A stretch of 36,755 nt of DNA from Schoenoplectus triqueter (taxonomy: Eukaryota > Streptophyta > Magnoliopsida > Poales > Cyperaceae): contig CAXKVV010000378.1 of NCBI GenBank assembly GCA_964058805.1, forward strand, positions 1 to 36,755, read 5' to 3'. The notes under the pieces were generated by a model. The model had not been told where the DNA came from. It made no database searches and worked only from the letters and a program-made list of their open reading frames with translations. The position numbers and the translations under genes are program-made. Shown here piece after piece: positions 25,991-36,609 of the stretch (its first letter is position 1; the number at the start of each line of letters is the position of its first letter).

Positions 25991-28900
25991 ATGAATGAAA
26001 ATAGAAAATTACATTTCTTATCTTAGAATGTAAGGGGACTCAACAGCAGTAACAAAAGGACAGAAATTAAAAAGACAATCACATTAGAATCACCGCATTT
26101 ACTGACTCTACAAGAAACAAAATGGGATGATTACAATGATCAAATCGTCAAAGAAATAATCTCGTCCAAGTACAAATATTTTATCCACTTAAATGCAGTC
26201 AACACAGTAAGGGGGCTACTGTTAGCAAGGAAGGAAAACACATTCCAAAATCTCCTACATTGTCCGGAGATACACAATTTCAGCGGATCTTACAAACGAT
26301 CTAGATGGCTCCAACATTAAAGCAATAGCAGTTTATGGCCCGTCGACGCAAATGCACAGAGCTGAATATTATCAGGAGCTTAAGGATGCTAAACCGCTAG
26401 ACAATACCCCATGGATGCTGGTTAGAGATCTCAATGCCACCTTGAACATACAAGATAAATCTAACAAAAGACGCTCCTTGCAGGATACAAGAGCCTTCAA
26501 AGCATTGATAGATGTCATCGGCCTGATAAACTTGTCATTACATGTCAGAGAATACACTTGGAGTAATGGTAGAGATGCCCCGACCTTTGTCCGACTGGAC
26601 CGGTTTCTTATAACAACAGCCTGGAGTGCTACATTTCCAAACTGCCTGCAAACAACGGTTGCCAACACCTCTTCAGATCATTGCCCGATAATATGTGAAT
26701 GTGAGTCCAAATTCCTCAAGCCTAATTATTTTTTATTTGAAAATTTCTGGCTACAAATGGAAGGCTTCGGTGAAATGGTAGAGGAAACATGGCATGAGCT
26801 CTCACCAGCTACAACACCACACGACTTTCATAACAAGTTAATCACATAGATGAGGCAATCATAAACTGGCGTAAGGATAATGTATCACAAATGCAGCGCC
26901 AAATTAAAGTGTGTCGAGATTGTATAAAATGGCTTGATCAACAGCAGGAGGGAAGAACCCTAACTACGCTCAAATTGCTACTTAGAAAGGTTATCAAAGT
27001 CAGATTTGAGGCGCTATGCATCTTGGAGGAAGTCAAATGAAAGCAAAGGTCTAAAATCAACTGGCTAAAATTTAAAGACAACAATATCAGATTTTTTCAC
27101 ATAATAGCATCGGCAAGGAAAATGGTCAATCATATACAACAACTATAAAGTAAAACAATGCATATTACATGGAGGACCACAAGGCCAAGGCATCACTCCT
27201 CTTTTATCACTTCAGTAAGCTGATGTGCTCCGCCTGCCCAACAGATCAAGTATATAATTATTCAACACTCAGAAGAGTAAATCCAAGCATATTCCAGCCA
27301 CTAGCTGCTGAGATCACCCCCAATGAGCTAGACTCCACTATTGAGAAATTGCCTCTAAACAAGGCATCGGGGCCCGACGGCTTCACGTTATAATTCTACA
27401 AGAGATTCAAACATCTTCTCATAAACGATCTGTTGAGCGTGTACAGAATAAGCATGTGCAACAATGAGGTCTCCCTGAAAGATGGATTACAATAATCATA
27501 AAATCAGTGCTTCAGGGAATGTCTAGAGTGGTTCTAAACTCGATTGCTGGCAAAACTATACAACTTAAATGAGGGGTCAGGCATGGTGACCCATTGTCAC
27601 CCTACATCTTCATTATGACTATGAATTTCCTTAATGAATGGATTGACATGTTAACATGGCAAGGACTGCTTCAAGCTCCCTTTCCTAATTGTAAATCATG
27701 CTTATAATATGCGGATGACACACTACTGTTAATAAGGCCGGATCAACAGCAGATCAGGGTGATTAAAGTAATAATAGACGAGTTTGAGCGCGTCTCTGGT
27801 CTCAAGATCAATCTAGCAAAATCACAGTTGTTGCTCACAACAGCGGATGATGACATTACACGAGAGTTGGCTCAAATAATAGGATGTGCAGCAGCAACGT
27901 TTCCTTTCGAATATCTCAACCTTTCCCTGTCCAACAAAAAAATTAAACATGACAGACTTTGATCATCTCATCCAGAGAATTGCGGACAGGCTAACAGGTT
28001 GGCAAGCATCTTTACTCTCAATTGTGGGCAGCCTTATCTTAATGCAGGAAGCCCTCTCAGTTATGCCAACGTACCTCATGACGGTATTCATGTTGCCGAA
28101 AGGAGTGATCTGGAAAATAGACAAGATACGAAGAAATTTCCTCTAGCAAGGGAGCAAGGATGCTCAGATGAATGGAATTGCGGCGCTTACTAAATGGTCC
28201 GATGTAACAGCACCAAAAGATCTTGGCGGCTTAGGGATCAAAAACTTACATGCAATAATTAAAGCCCTCATGCTCAAATGGCTCTGGTACTGGACGCAAC
28301 CAAATAAGAGATGGTGTTTACAAATAAATCCACACTCTACAAGGTCGTGGGAACAAACCAATGTCACCCCCTTCTGGCGCTCGCTGGGGAAATTACATGC
28401 CATCTTCTTAGCATCATCAACAACAATAAGGCTAGTTCAAGATGGCAACTCTACAGACTTTTGGAACGATAACTGGCTCCAAGGAATCCTGAGGTATGAC
28501 TACCCTGCACTATTCTTGCACATGTAGCATGAGCATCACACGGTTGCTCAAATGCATGAACTACCGGGTTGGGGCATCATGCATGTCCAGCCAACACTAT
28601 CACTCACAGTGCTTATGCACAGCCTGCAATGTGTTGTCCTCACGAATTAGCCAGACATAGTGTATTGGCGCTAGGGAGCCAGCCCGCTGTTCACCACCAA
28701 AATGACTTAGAAATTCATCAAACAACAAGTCTATACACGCAGCAAGCTTATGGAGGTATGGAATCTCAAAACACCTCAGAGAGTAAAAATCTTCATCTGG
28801 CTAGCACTAAAAAATAAAATGCACACAATTGATAACCTAGTCAAGAAGGGATGAGCATTGTCAAATATGTGATGTCTTTGTCGACAGCAAGCGGAATCGG

Positions 28901-29170
28901 TCGAACACATGTTTGCAACTTGCTGCTTCACCTCAACAGTAAGGCAACTCACCATGATTGCCATGCACAATGATCCACTTGATACTTTTATAAGAGGCCA
29001 GTATGAAAAAAAACCATCACAGGGGAAGGAGGTTCACTCTGAAAATTAAAACAATCCGCGGTACGCTTTAATGTCTGGAAGGAACGCTGCAGACGAATCT
29101 TCGCTGATCAACAATTACACACAGAGGATGTTACAGCGGTTATTGTTGAAGACATAAGAAGTTGGAAGAG
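25991..29170 (+). pseudogene. Decayed ORF2 of the same LINE (endonuclease - reverse transcriptase - zf-RVT)
   Basis: The ATG at 25991 is followed by FLS*NVRGLNSSNK, the first endonuclease motif with Trp replaced by TAG. LLTLQETKWDD follows near 26103, YGPSTQ near 26335, YTWSNGR, and the catalytic SSDHCPI near 26670. The RT begins with LPLNKASGPDGFTL (about 27350-27393), then GVRHGDPLSPYIF (about 27573) and YADD at 27708-27719. The zf-RVT/C-terminal region includes LGGLGIKNLHAIIKALMLKW (about 28220-28280) and RFNVWKERCRRIFAD (about 29067-29110). Frameshifts occur near 26245 and elsewhere, and many stops are present. The RT also lacks the segment between its N-terminal part and GLPERW, which removes motif A. 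It encodes no working enzyme. Confidence 0.85.
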
Positions 29171-31663
29171 TGTTTACATGTTACACACACACACCCTAAT
29201 AGCATAAGAAGATATGGCGCTTCCACCAGACCCCTCCCCTCTTCCCTCTGCAAGATTAATTGCTCAAGAGCAAATGGTGTTTCTGCCACTACAGATCACC
29301 TCTCTTCAGCTTATACACTAGCTGACAAAAGCAAAATTTTCACTCTTCGCAACTAGTTTTCAGCAAGACATTCATTTTCATTAGTTTTGAAAACTCATCA
29401 TCTCTTTTCACATCAAGATCAAGTATATTGCATTTTGAGTAATTTCGTGAAGGATTGTAGTCGATGACTCGCAAAGTTATGGGGGCCATCAGTCATGGGA
29501 TTGAGGCGTGACTCAGAAGTCAGAAGATCAGCTTGTTTCTCTCGACTCCCTCGACTTGAGAAGTGATTGAGGTGCTATTAAGAGGCACTAAAGTCAGAAG
29601 GACTCTGTCTCCCTCATCTTTTTTTTTATCAAATTGACGAGTTGATGCTCACTTGCTCAGTAAAGTAGAACAAGATTGAGATTATGGTATATGACCTTTA
29701 TTATTTTAATTCTCAAAGTCTGGACACTTATATATGGACTATAGGGGTCTATTTTTTTAATCAAGTTTGATCACTTATATAATTTCACCTCTATTTTTCT
29801 TGGACGAGAACAAAAACTTCCTCCTCTAATATTTTCTTGCCAATCATTGAGTCTCCAATCTTAAATTGATATATGACACTCACTATTATTTAATAATTAA
29901 TTTCAATTTTAGTGTTTAGCTAGATTCAATGATTTATGTTATATATTAATCTCAGATTAGTTAGGTTAGGCTCAATAATTGAGCAGAAATATATTACTTG
30001 TAGTTATAGTGGGTGGGTAGCAGATTGGATTCCTTCTGTGATGTAGTGTAGATATTGAAAACCATCTCTTGAGTCTTGAGCAACATCTGGACATCTAGAT
30101 CTGGTGAATGATTTATAGGGGAAGTTCCTGCATGCAGCAAGTAAAGTTCCTTTTTGCATTTCACCCCTTTGCTAGCGCAGGGGACTGGGGATGACGCTGC
30201 CATTCGATGCACTGTACTCTCTGATTCTTTACTAAACAGAGAGCATGTTTAAACTCAAAGTTTAATCCGATTCCAAACAAGAGTGGGACGACATCCCATC
30301 AATTTGATTGATGGATGATGTGACATCAATGCCATCGCTGGTACTGGTAATTATATTTTACATTTTGCAAGAAAGTGTCTTCAAATATTTCTGCCACTGC
30401 TGACTGCTTCTCTCTCTCTAGTCTGAGAGACTGAGTCTCTCCATATATTTTTTTCTTCATTTATCACACTTGCAGTGATCTTCAATTGTTCTCAGGCTCA
30501 GCAGAACCAGCGATTAATAGATTCTACTCTGTTTTGCAATATCGATACGCTTCGCAGTATGTGGAATTACTCGCCTTTATTTATCTTTGGAGAAGAGATG
30601 AATTATGACGCGCTGACTAGCCGTCAGTGGTCTTTGTTGAATCATTTTTCATAACTTATGAAGAATTAATATATATAAAATAAAATAAAAAATAAAAAGA
30701 ACCTTTTTTTTCCTTTTTGAGGACTATAAGATTAAGAAAACCATAAATTTTGGTTGGGAGGAAAAATGCGAAATAGATGATTGAGGTAATATAATAGTGG
30801 GTCCAGTGAAATAATATGGGCGTGCAGATATCAATGACCTCTGCCTGTTTCTCAATTTCTTTTGTCTTATCCTAAAAATAAAATAAAATGAGAATCTATC
30901 TATATTTTAAAATGTTTCTCGATAGTTTTGTTTGATCTTAAAAAAAGTTAAGAAAGACAATCTATTTCTATTTGAACAGCCAATCAGGATCCCACCACCC
31001 ACCTACAATTAAAGGTGGGGGGAGCAGTGCAAAATAGGTGGGCCCGGCAGATATTGCCTCGTTATATGTGAATCGACGAGAAACTCGGGCGCTCTATCTA
31101 TCTATCCCTTTCTCTCTATCTCTTTCTCACTTTCATTGCATTGCATTTCGTCTCCTTTCAAGCAAAGCAAAATATCTCCTCTGTCACACCAACACAATAC
31201 AAAGATTGATATTCACATCCACTATTATTTTGGATAAAGGGGGCTCTATTATTTTTATCTCGACAGTGAAATTTCGAATTCGAACTATTAAATATTCTGA
31301 ATTATTCGATGAAAGAAATAGAACTCTACTTTTACTCCAAAATAATATAATAGCAGATTCAATTACCCAAACCAGCAGAAGAAATAAGGAAGTCATTCGG
31401 CTCTTTCTTCGTTTTCTCCGGACAGGTGCAGTGGTCATTGTTTTGTTATTATGTCATTCGTTTTGTAATCATGGCTGACAATTGACATTGATTATCTATG
31501 CCCGTACTGGTAGTCTGGTATTGTGCTTACGGGATGAGATTCTCTTTCGTATTTAAGATACAAAGATACTACTAGAGAGGGTAACGAGCTGTATGCTTGT
31601 ACCCATCAAATGACTTCAATAGTCAATACACACGTGTTTTGGCTGGAGATACTACTTTATTCT
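29171..31663. other. LINE 3' flank and intergenic DNA without a supported gene
   Basis: The LINE probably ends between 29170 and 29350, but no poly-A tail or duplication was found. Beyond it no coding region is recognised. At 30978 there is a CCAAT word and at 31000-31020 a CCACCT/AGGTGG inverted repeat, followed by GGTGGGCCC and a CT-rich stretch at 31090-31135. That arrangement resembles a promoter and leader on the plus strand. The 146-codon open frame after it (31038-31478) has no recognised motif. Confidence 0.4.
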
Positions 31664-32119
31664 TGTTGAGTATATTTAATAGTGGATACAATTCATATAG
31701 TGGTAGAGAGAAGAGATGGAGGAAACTAACAAGTTTTTATCTGCAAAACTCTTTGTAATTCTCTATTATATTATCTCTCTTACATTGTCTTGCAAAGCAA
31801 CAGATTATAACTCTATTTATAGAGCCAAAACATCAAAAGAAAACTCTAGAATTTGTAATAAATATAAAAACAAAAAACTAAGCAGCCCAGTCAAATCTGA
31901 CCTATCTTTATTAAAATTGTCATAACTTTCTCTAGAAAACTCCAATCGACTTGAAACTTGAACCATTAAAAACTAAACTTTAAGAGCTTTAAATCCATAG
32001 CTCATATACCTAAAACAAGGTTCGGATGATCTGTCAAAATTCCTAATGAATCAGTCTTAAATTATATTAACTGAACAACGAACTTCAAGAAAATATTAAT
32101 TAAGTTTATATTTTCAACA
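31664..32119 (-). mobile_element. Copia 3' LTR, 456 bp
   Basis: Read on the minus strand it starts TGTTGA at 32119 and ends TCAACA at 31664, a perfect 6-bp terminal inverted repeat. It directly follows the polypurine tract of a Copia pol fragment (TTAAGAGGGGA, about 32120-32130). A TATA box, GCTCTATAAATAGAG, lies around 31810-31826. The flank beyond the 3' end is ATTCT (31659-31663). The matching duplication cannot be found because the 5' part of the element is missing. Confidence 0.9.
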
Positions 32120-32123
32120 TCCC

Positions 32124-32843
32124 CTCTTAAACTTAATTATTTCTGGCTTGCATCCCGAGCAACTTTTTGAACTTGTTGAAGAGTTCTGCCGGTAGTGGTT
32201 TGGTGAATATGTCCACCACTTGATCACGACTCGCCACATGAGTCATCTCCACATCGTCATTCTTCACATGTTCTCGTATGAAGTGAAAACGCACATCTAT
32301 GTGCTTGATCCTTTCATGATGCACCGGATTTTTCGCCAACTCAATTGCCGACTTGTTATCCACTTGAATATTTGTCGTCTTCTCTTGAGAAAAGTTCATC
32401 TCCTTTAGTAACTTGCGTAGCCAAAGAGAGTGACATACGCAAGAAGATGCGGCAACATACTCCGCTTCACATGTGGACAAAATAACAATAGGTTGCTTCT
32501 TAGAGAGCCATGTAAATGTTGTGCTTCTCATGAAAAACACAAAACCCGAAGTGCTCTTCCGATCATCTAAATCTCCACTCCAATCACTATCGGAATATCC
32601 AACAAGATCAAACTCATTAGTATGAGAATAAAATAATCCATGAGATAATGTACCTTTGACATAGCGAAGAATTCACTTTATGGCTTTCCAATGCGTCATT
32701 TTCGGCTCCTCCATATATCGGCTCACCAAGCCAACTCCATAAGCAATATCCGGCCTTGTGCACATCAAATAACGCAAGCTTCCAACCAAGCTTCTATATA
32801 GTGTTGTGTCAACCGTCTTTCCTTCACCAACAATTTTCAAAAC
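32124..32843 (-). pseudogene. Ty1/Copia pol fragment: end of reverse transcriptase plus RNase H
   Basis: One frame runs from KIVGEGKTVDTTLYRSLVGS (near 32835) through RYLMCTRPDIAYGVGLVSRY, YSDSDWSGDLDDRKSTSGF, LSTCEAEYVAASSC, the VDNKSAIELAKNPVHHERIKH region and VDIFTKPLP to a stop at 32133-32135. These are conserved RT/RNase H landmarks of Copia polyproteins. Only one stop interrupts it, TGA at 32675-32673, which fits a CGA to TGA change within K(R)ILRYVKGT. Everything upstream (gag, protease, integrase, RT core) is missing: similarity stops abruptly near 32843, where AT-rich DNA and palindromes begin. The intact reading of the remainder suggests a fairly young copy. Confidence 0.93.
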
Positions 32844-32870
32844 GTAAAAAAAAATAAAAATTCTCGGACA

Positions 32871-32920
32871 CGAGTTTCAAACTCGGGCTAGGGAGCTGGA
32901 CCCGAGTTTGAAACTCGGGT
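32871..32920. repeat. Nested palindromes (CGAGTTT/AAACTCG)
   Basis: Two perfect hairpins lie side by side: CGAGTTTCAAACTCG at 32871-32885, and CCCGAGTTTGAAACTCGGG at 32901-32919 with 9-bp arms around one base. The pair also forms a larger imperfect inverted repeat around AGGGAGCTGG, so the region could fold into a single long stem or a cruciform. Confidence 0.9.
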
Positions 32921-32943
32921 CTGGCTATGTGCGCAAAAGTTGA

Positions 32944-33620
32944 AGGCGATTTGGTCACTTTCCTATATTTGTTTTTTATTTACTAAAATAAAAAAATCTG
33001 TACTAATTACATAGCTTACCATTAATCATGAAATTATCAGTATTTAAATCAAATTTAGTTTCAATTAAATTTTTAAATCGATTATATCATGGTAAATAAT
33101 TTGATAATTTAATTTATTTGTCTGTGATGTTTATTTTATATTGTCTCATTGGATTTGATTTTTATTTCAATATTTATTTGCGTTAGGCTATTTATTGAAA
33201 TAGAATTAAGTCATTTTAATTATTTATTTTAGTTGTTAATAATTTATAAGTTATTAATGTTTATTACTTTATTTAGTTATTTATTTAAGTCTTTATTAAA
33301 TAGTAAATTTATTACTATCTATCATTAGCTCTATTTATTTATATATTTATTTAATTATTATTTTATGTCATTCGTTAATTTACTTTTTTTGGTAGTATGA
33401 TAGTGTCAGTGTTCGTACTATCCAATTAATTTTAATTCCAATTTGATTGGTTTATTATTTATTTTTAAGTTTAAATTTATTATATATATATATATTAGCT
33501 GGTTATTTATTTATATAACTATTTATATATTTATCTTTGATTATTAGTTTATGTTGTTTATTAATTTCCGTTAAATCCTTTTAATATTATTATTTTTTAA
33601 TTAAAATTCATGATTTAACA
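32944..33620. other. Strongly AT-rich, repetitive DNA
   Basis: TTATTTA-type words dominate, with no coding sequence recognised. It separates the palindromes from the PMD remnant and may be part of the same element. Confidence 0.5.
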
Positions 33621-33639
33621 CGTGAAGTTGGCATTCTCA

Positions 33640-34598
33640 TAGGAGAAAGGTAAGGGGTGTGAGGGATGTGTAGTCGTTGGAGCCTCTGAATCACCCGTCG
33701 AATCCAGGATAACATCAATATCCGTGAGTAATCCTGTCACATATAGAAGCTCGTTCATCTTGTGAGGTATGTATGCATCCTCAAAGTCCCCCTTGCACTA
33801 TGAGAGAACAACCTTGTCAAACCGTCTCCATCCCCTAGTGATTGTCCATCGCGCCGCCTTCAATTCTCTCTTGATAACCCTAACAATCTATTTATTACAC
33901 ATTGATTACACATATTACTTATTACCGATTAATGTATATAGATATATAAATTTTATAAATTTCAGTACACCGTGCGCTATCTGCGAGGTATGTGAGAAAT
34001 ATAGCCCACATTAGGGATCTCCACTGCTGATGGTACATGAGGTATTGTATCCCCCGACTCAAGTGGTCTGTTAGCGGCTCCATAGACGTCGAACCACCGT
34101 CAATACCTCCCATAGTCCTCCGCATTCCATTCTTCTTCATCTGAGTCACATGGAGACAACTCATCCCATTTGTCCACATACGCATGATGAAATTGTCTCC
34201 AGTTGGTATTCCTTTTCTTGAATCCAAGCGCGGACAATCTTTGAAACTTATCCACAAATGGCTGCAAAAAAAGTTAGTAATAAGAAATAATAAGTAGAAA
34301 ATTTATATTTTTTTAGTGTATATGATAGAATACTTTGGGAAGTGGAGGCGGTACCAACTGAAGTAAGTCGAACTGTTGCCTCACTTGCTCCGGATAGTAT
34401 CACTCCACTACCGAAAAGTAGATAAGTGGAAGCCGGCAAGTGTACAAGTCCATACAGTTATCTGTCAACGTCGGCAATAAGTGACGTACCGACTCGTACG
34501 ACCTCCAATTGACATGCGTGTGAGGCAACATCAACAGATGATCCCTCACGCCGACGTGCGACAGATTGTGGTACCCGGTCTTATCGAGCGTCCATTTT
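33640..34598 (-). pseudogene. Plant mobile domain (PMD, MAIN-like) gene remnant
   Basis: Exon 34598-34334 encodes LDKTGYHNLSHVGVRDHLLM, then HVNWRSYESVRHLLPTLTDN, the segment PLIYFSVVE*YYPEQVRQQF and PPPLPK. It is joined across a good GT-AG intron (34333-34262) to an exon from 34261 reading PFVDKFQRLSALGFKK, VDKWDELSPCDSDEEEW and Y*RWFDVYG. A further coding-like stretch at about 33900-33640 (ITRGWRRFDKVV) may be a third exon. These match the PMD found in MAIN/MAIL1 proteins and in many plant transposons, often annotated as a phosphatase 7 long-form homolog. Two in-frame TGA stops and the missing N-terminus mark it as dead. A transposon-carried copy is more likely than a host gene. Confidence 0.75.
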
Positions 34599-34629
34599 CT
34601 ATTACCAGTACAAATTATGATTAGTGATT

Positions 34630-34880
34630 ATAATTAATCTATAATTAAAACCTAATTAATCTATTCTATAATTAAATCTAAAATTATTCTACACAACTAA
34701 TCAATAATTGACCTATAATTAATCTATAATTAAATCTTAATTAATCTATTCTACAATTAAATAATAAATTAAATCTATAATTATTCTACATAAAGAATTA
34801 ATAATTAATCTATATTTAAAACCTAATTAATCTATTTTATAATTAAATAATAAATAAAATCTATAATTATTATTTAAAAA
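34630..34880. repeat. 85-bp AT-rich tandem repeat, about three copies
   Basis: AATCTATAATTAAAACCTAA-type units start near 34636, 34721 and 34807. Each continues with TTAATCTATT..A.AATTAAAT. The array lies immediately upstream of the PMD remnant on its coding strand. Confidence 0.85.
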
Positions 34881-35029
34881 TTGATAAATTTATTTTTTAC
34901 AATTTTCTGAAATTTTATTTTTTTGGAATTTTATTAATTTTTTAGTATTATTTGATTTTTAGTCAATTAAAAATAATAATTCGAATTAGTTAAAAATTAT
35001 GATAAATTATTATTTTTTCCAATTCATTA
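34881..35029. other. AT-rich spacer
   Basis: Poly-T/poly-A rich. Nothing recognised. Confidence 0.5.
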
Positions 35030-35215
35030 AAAAAAACGGACCGGACCGTGGACCGTTCCGTTCCGTGAGGATCCGGCCATCGGGGGCCGACGATGAGACG
35101 GATTTGATTTTTTTGAATTTGAACCGACTAGAAACAGCCCATATGAACCGTGAACCGTTCCGAACCGTAAACCAGCCGGATTTAAACCAAACCAAACCGG
35201 ACCTAACCGTTTACA
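35030..35215. mobile_element. Possible truncated hAT-like MITE rich in GGACCG/AACCG words
   Basis: The sequence opens AACGGACCGGACCGTGGACC and contains many ACCGT/GAACCG words, a composition typical of hAT-type MITEs like the one at 10479-10950. Neither terminus (TAGGG...CCCTA) nor a duplication is present, so it would be a fragment at best. Confidence 0.3.
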
Positions 35216-35329
35216 AATCTCTAAGTGCAGCAGGGAGGAACACTGGACTGGAGCACTGAACACCAACAATAACACTAGTATTAATTAATTTAATAATGAA
35301 AAAAACAAGCGAACCGTACCCGTCACACT

Positions 35330-35727
35330 CTCCACTGTTCTCCCCGTTCCCACACGAAAAGTACCTTCCTTCATCGCTCTCTCTCTCTCCAGCCCTAATT
35401 ATACCATCTCCTCCAACCATTATTACTCTCCTTTCTCCTTTCGCTTTCACTGGTCACCACCCCCCTCCTTCCCCTAATCCCCTTATCCCTTTGCAGAAAG
35501 AAATGAGAAAAGAACTGAAGGAACATCTACCCCTACTCTCAGTCGCACGGATTTGACGTATTAAAAAGTAAAAGCTCGTCCACAGTCCACACATCTACCC
35601 CTACTCTCTCCATCCTAAGTGAATTATTCACTAGTCACTACCTCCTACCTTGTCCCTTCGAAATTAAGTAATAATACCAGTAATTAATAATAATAAAAGA
35701 AGAAAACAGGCTACACCCCAGAACGCC
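35330..35727 (+). promoter_or_regulatory. CT-rich 5' leader of the BEL1-like gene
   Basis: CT-rich sequence (notably 35370-35480) precedes the start codon, as in long plant 5' UTRs. The 18-base word ACATCTACCCCTACTCTC occurs twice, near 35524 and 35588. An 86-codon upstream open frame (35296-35556) would lie in the transcript if transcription starts left of it; its proline/serine-rich composition does not suggest a conserved peptide. Confidence 0.5.
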
Positions 35728-36345
35728 ATGTCATCATCCAGCACACACCCGTATTTAATTCCCGGTGCTGATCGAGATCTGGACCACCAGCAACTCCTTT
35801 ACCAGCAACAGAACCAGCATGGAAGTCCCTTCTACCATGTGCCGCAACAGAGCCGTCGCGAGAAACTGCGTTACCAGCATCAGCATGAAGAAACCTCTCT
35901 TCCTATGGCCTCTCTCTACTCACCACAATTTATTTCCCAATCCCCTCCAGGTGTGCTGCCAGAAGCACTACATGTACAGTACAATCCAATAGGTACAAGT
36001 CAAACCGGATTTTCTCTGTCTCTCTCTCCTTCCTCCTCTAACAACCCAAGACGCCAGGTCAGCAGTGGGGTCCCAGGTCCATATGGACCGTTCACTGGTT
36101 ATGCAGCGGTGTTAGCACGGTCTCGGTTTCTTGGACCAGCCCGGATGCTACTGGAAGAGATCTGTGATGTCGGTCGCCGTGAGCTTGCGCAAGAAATGAA
36201 TACAGGCGGCGGTGATGACGAGTTGTTGGATTTTGATCCAAGTGAAAGGGACTCCTTATCGGCTGTTGATCGTGGTTGGGATGGCAGCCATGAGGGCAGT
36301 GAGTTCCACTGGAAGAAAACTAGACTTGTCTCTTTGATGGAAGAG
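35728..36345 (+). CDS. BEL1-like homeodomain protein, PENNYWISE/POUND-FOOLISH type, exon 1 (cut by window end)
   Basis: BELL proteins are TALE homeodomain transcription factors that pair with KNOX proteins in the nucleus to control meristems and organ patterning. Exon 1 encodes 206 codons. It has FYHVPQQSRREKLR at residues 35-48, a motif I associate with PENNYWISE/POUND-FOOLISH (BLH9/BLH8), then a serine-rich FSLSLSPSSSNN (95-106). The SKY box follows (GPFTGYAAVLARSRFLGPAR, then MLLEEICDVG; about 119-150), and the start of the BELL domain (WKKTRLVSLMEE, 195-206). The exon ends at GAAGAG|GTAAAT (36345), in phase 0. The rest of the BELL domain and the homeodomain lie outside the window. The ATG at 35728 is the first in this frame. 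The family call is firm; the subgroup is less so. Confidence 0.9.
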
Positions 36346-36575
36346 GTAAATCTCTTCTCCGAATATTTGCTTCTATTATTTTGTTTGTTATGATTTTGGA
36401 AATGAAAGAAGATAGGCATGAGCTTTCATGTCAATGTAATTATGTTGGGATGGGTATAATAATATGGGAATCTGAGTTTACTGTGCATGGGAAAATAGTG
36501 TTATATTATTGTTGCAATTATCGAGGATTTCTATCATTAGTAGATCAATTTTTTCTTTCTTTAGCATGTTTTATT

Positions 36576-36609
<34 letters not shown>

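Noticed and set aside
31038..31478. 146-codon plus-strand frame and 84-codon minus-strand frame (31184-31438)
   Set aside because: Neither has a recognised motif; the N-terminal part of the plus frame is CT-rich leader-like DNA. Not annotated as a gene without transcript support.
36099..36419. 106-codon minus-strand frame over BEL1-like exon 1
   Set aside because: It is antisense to the SKY box and BELL coding sequence.
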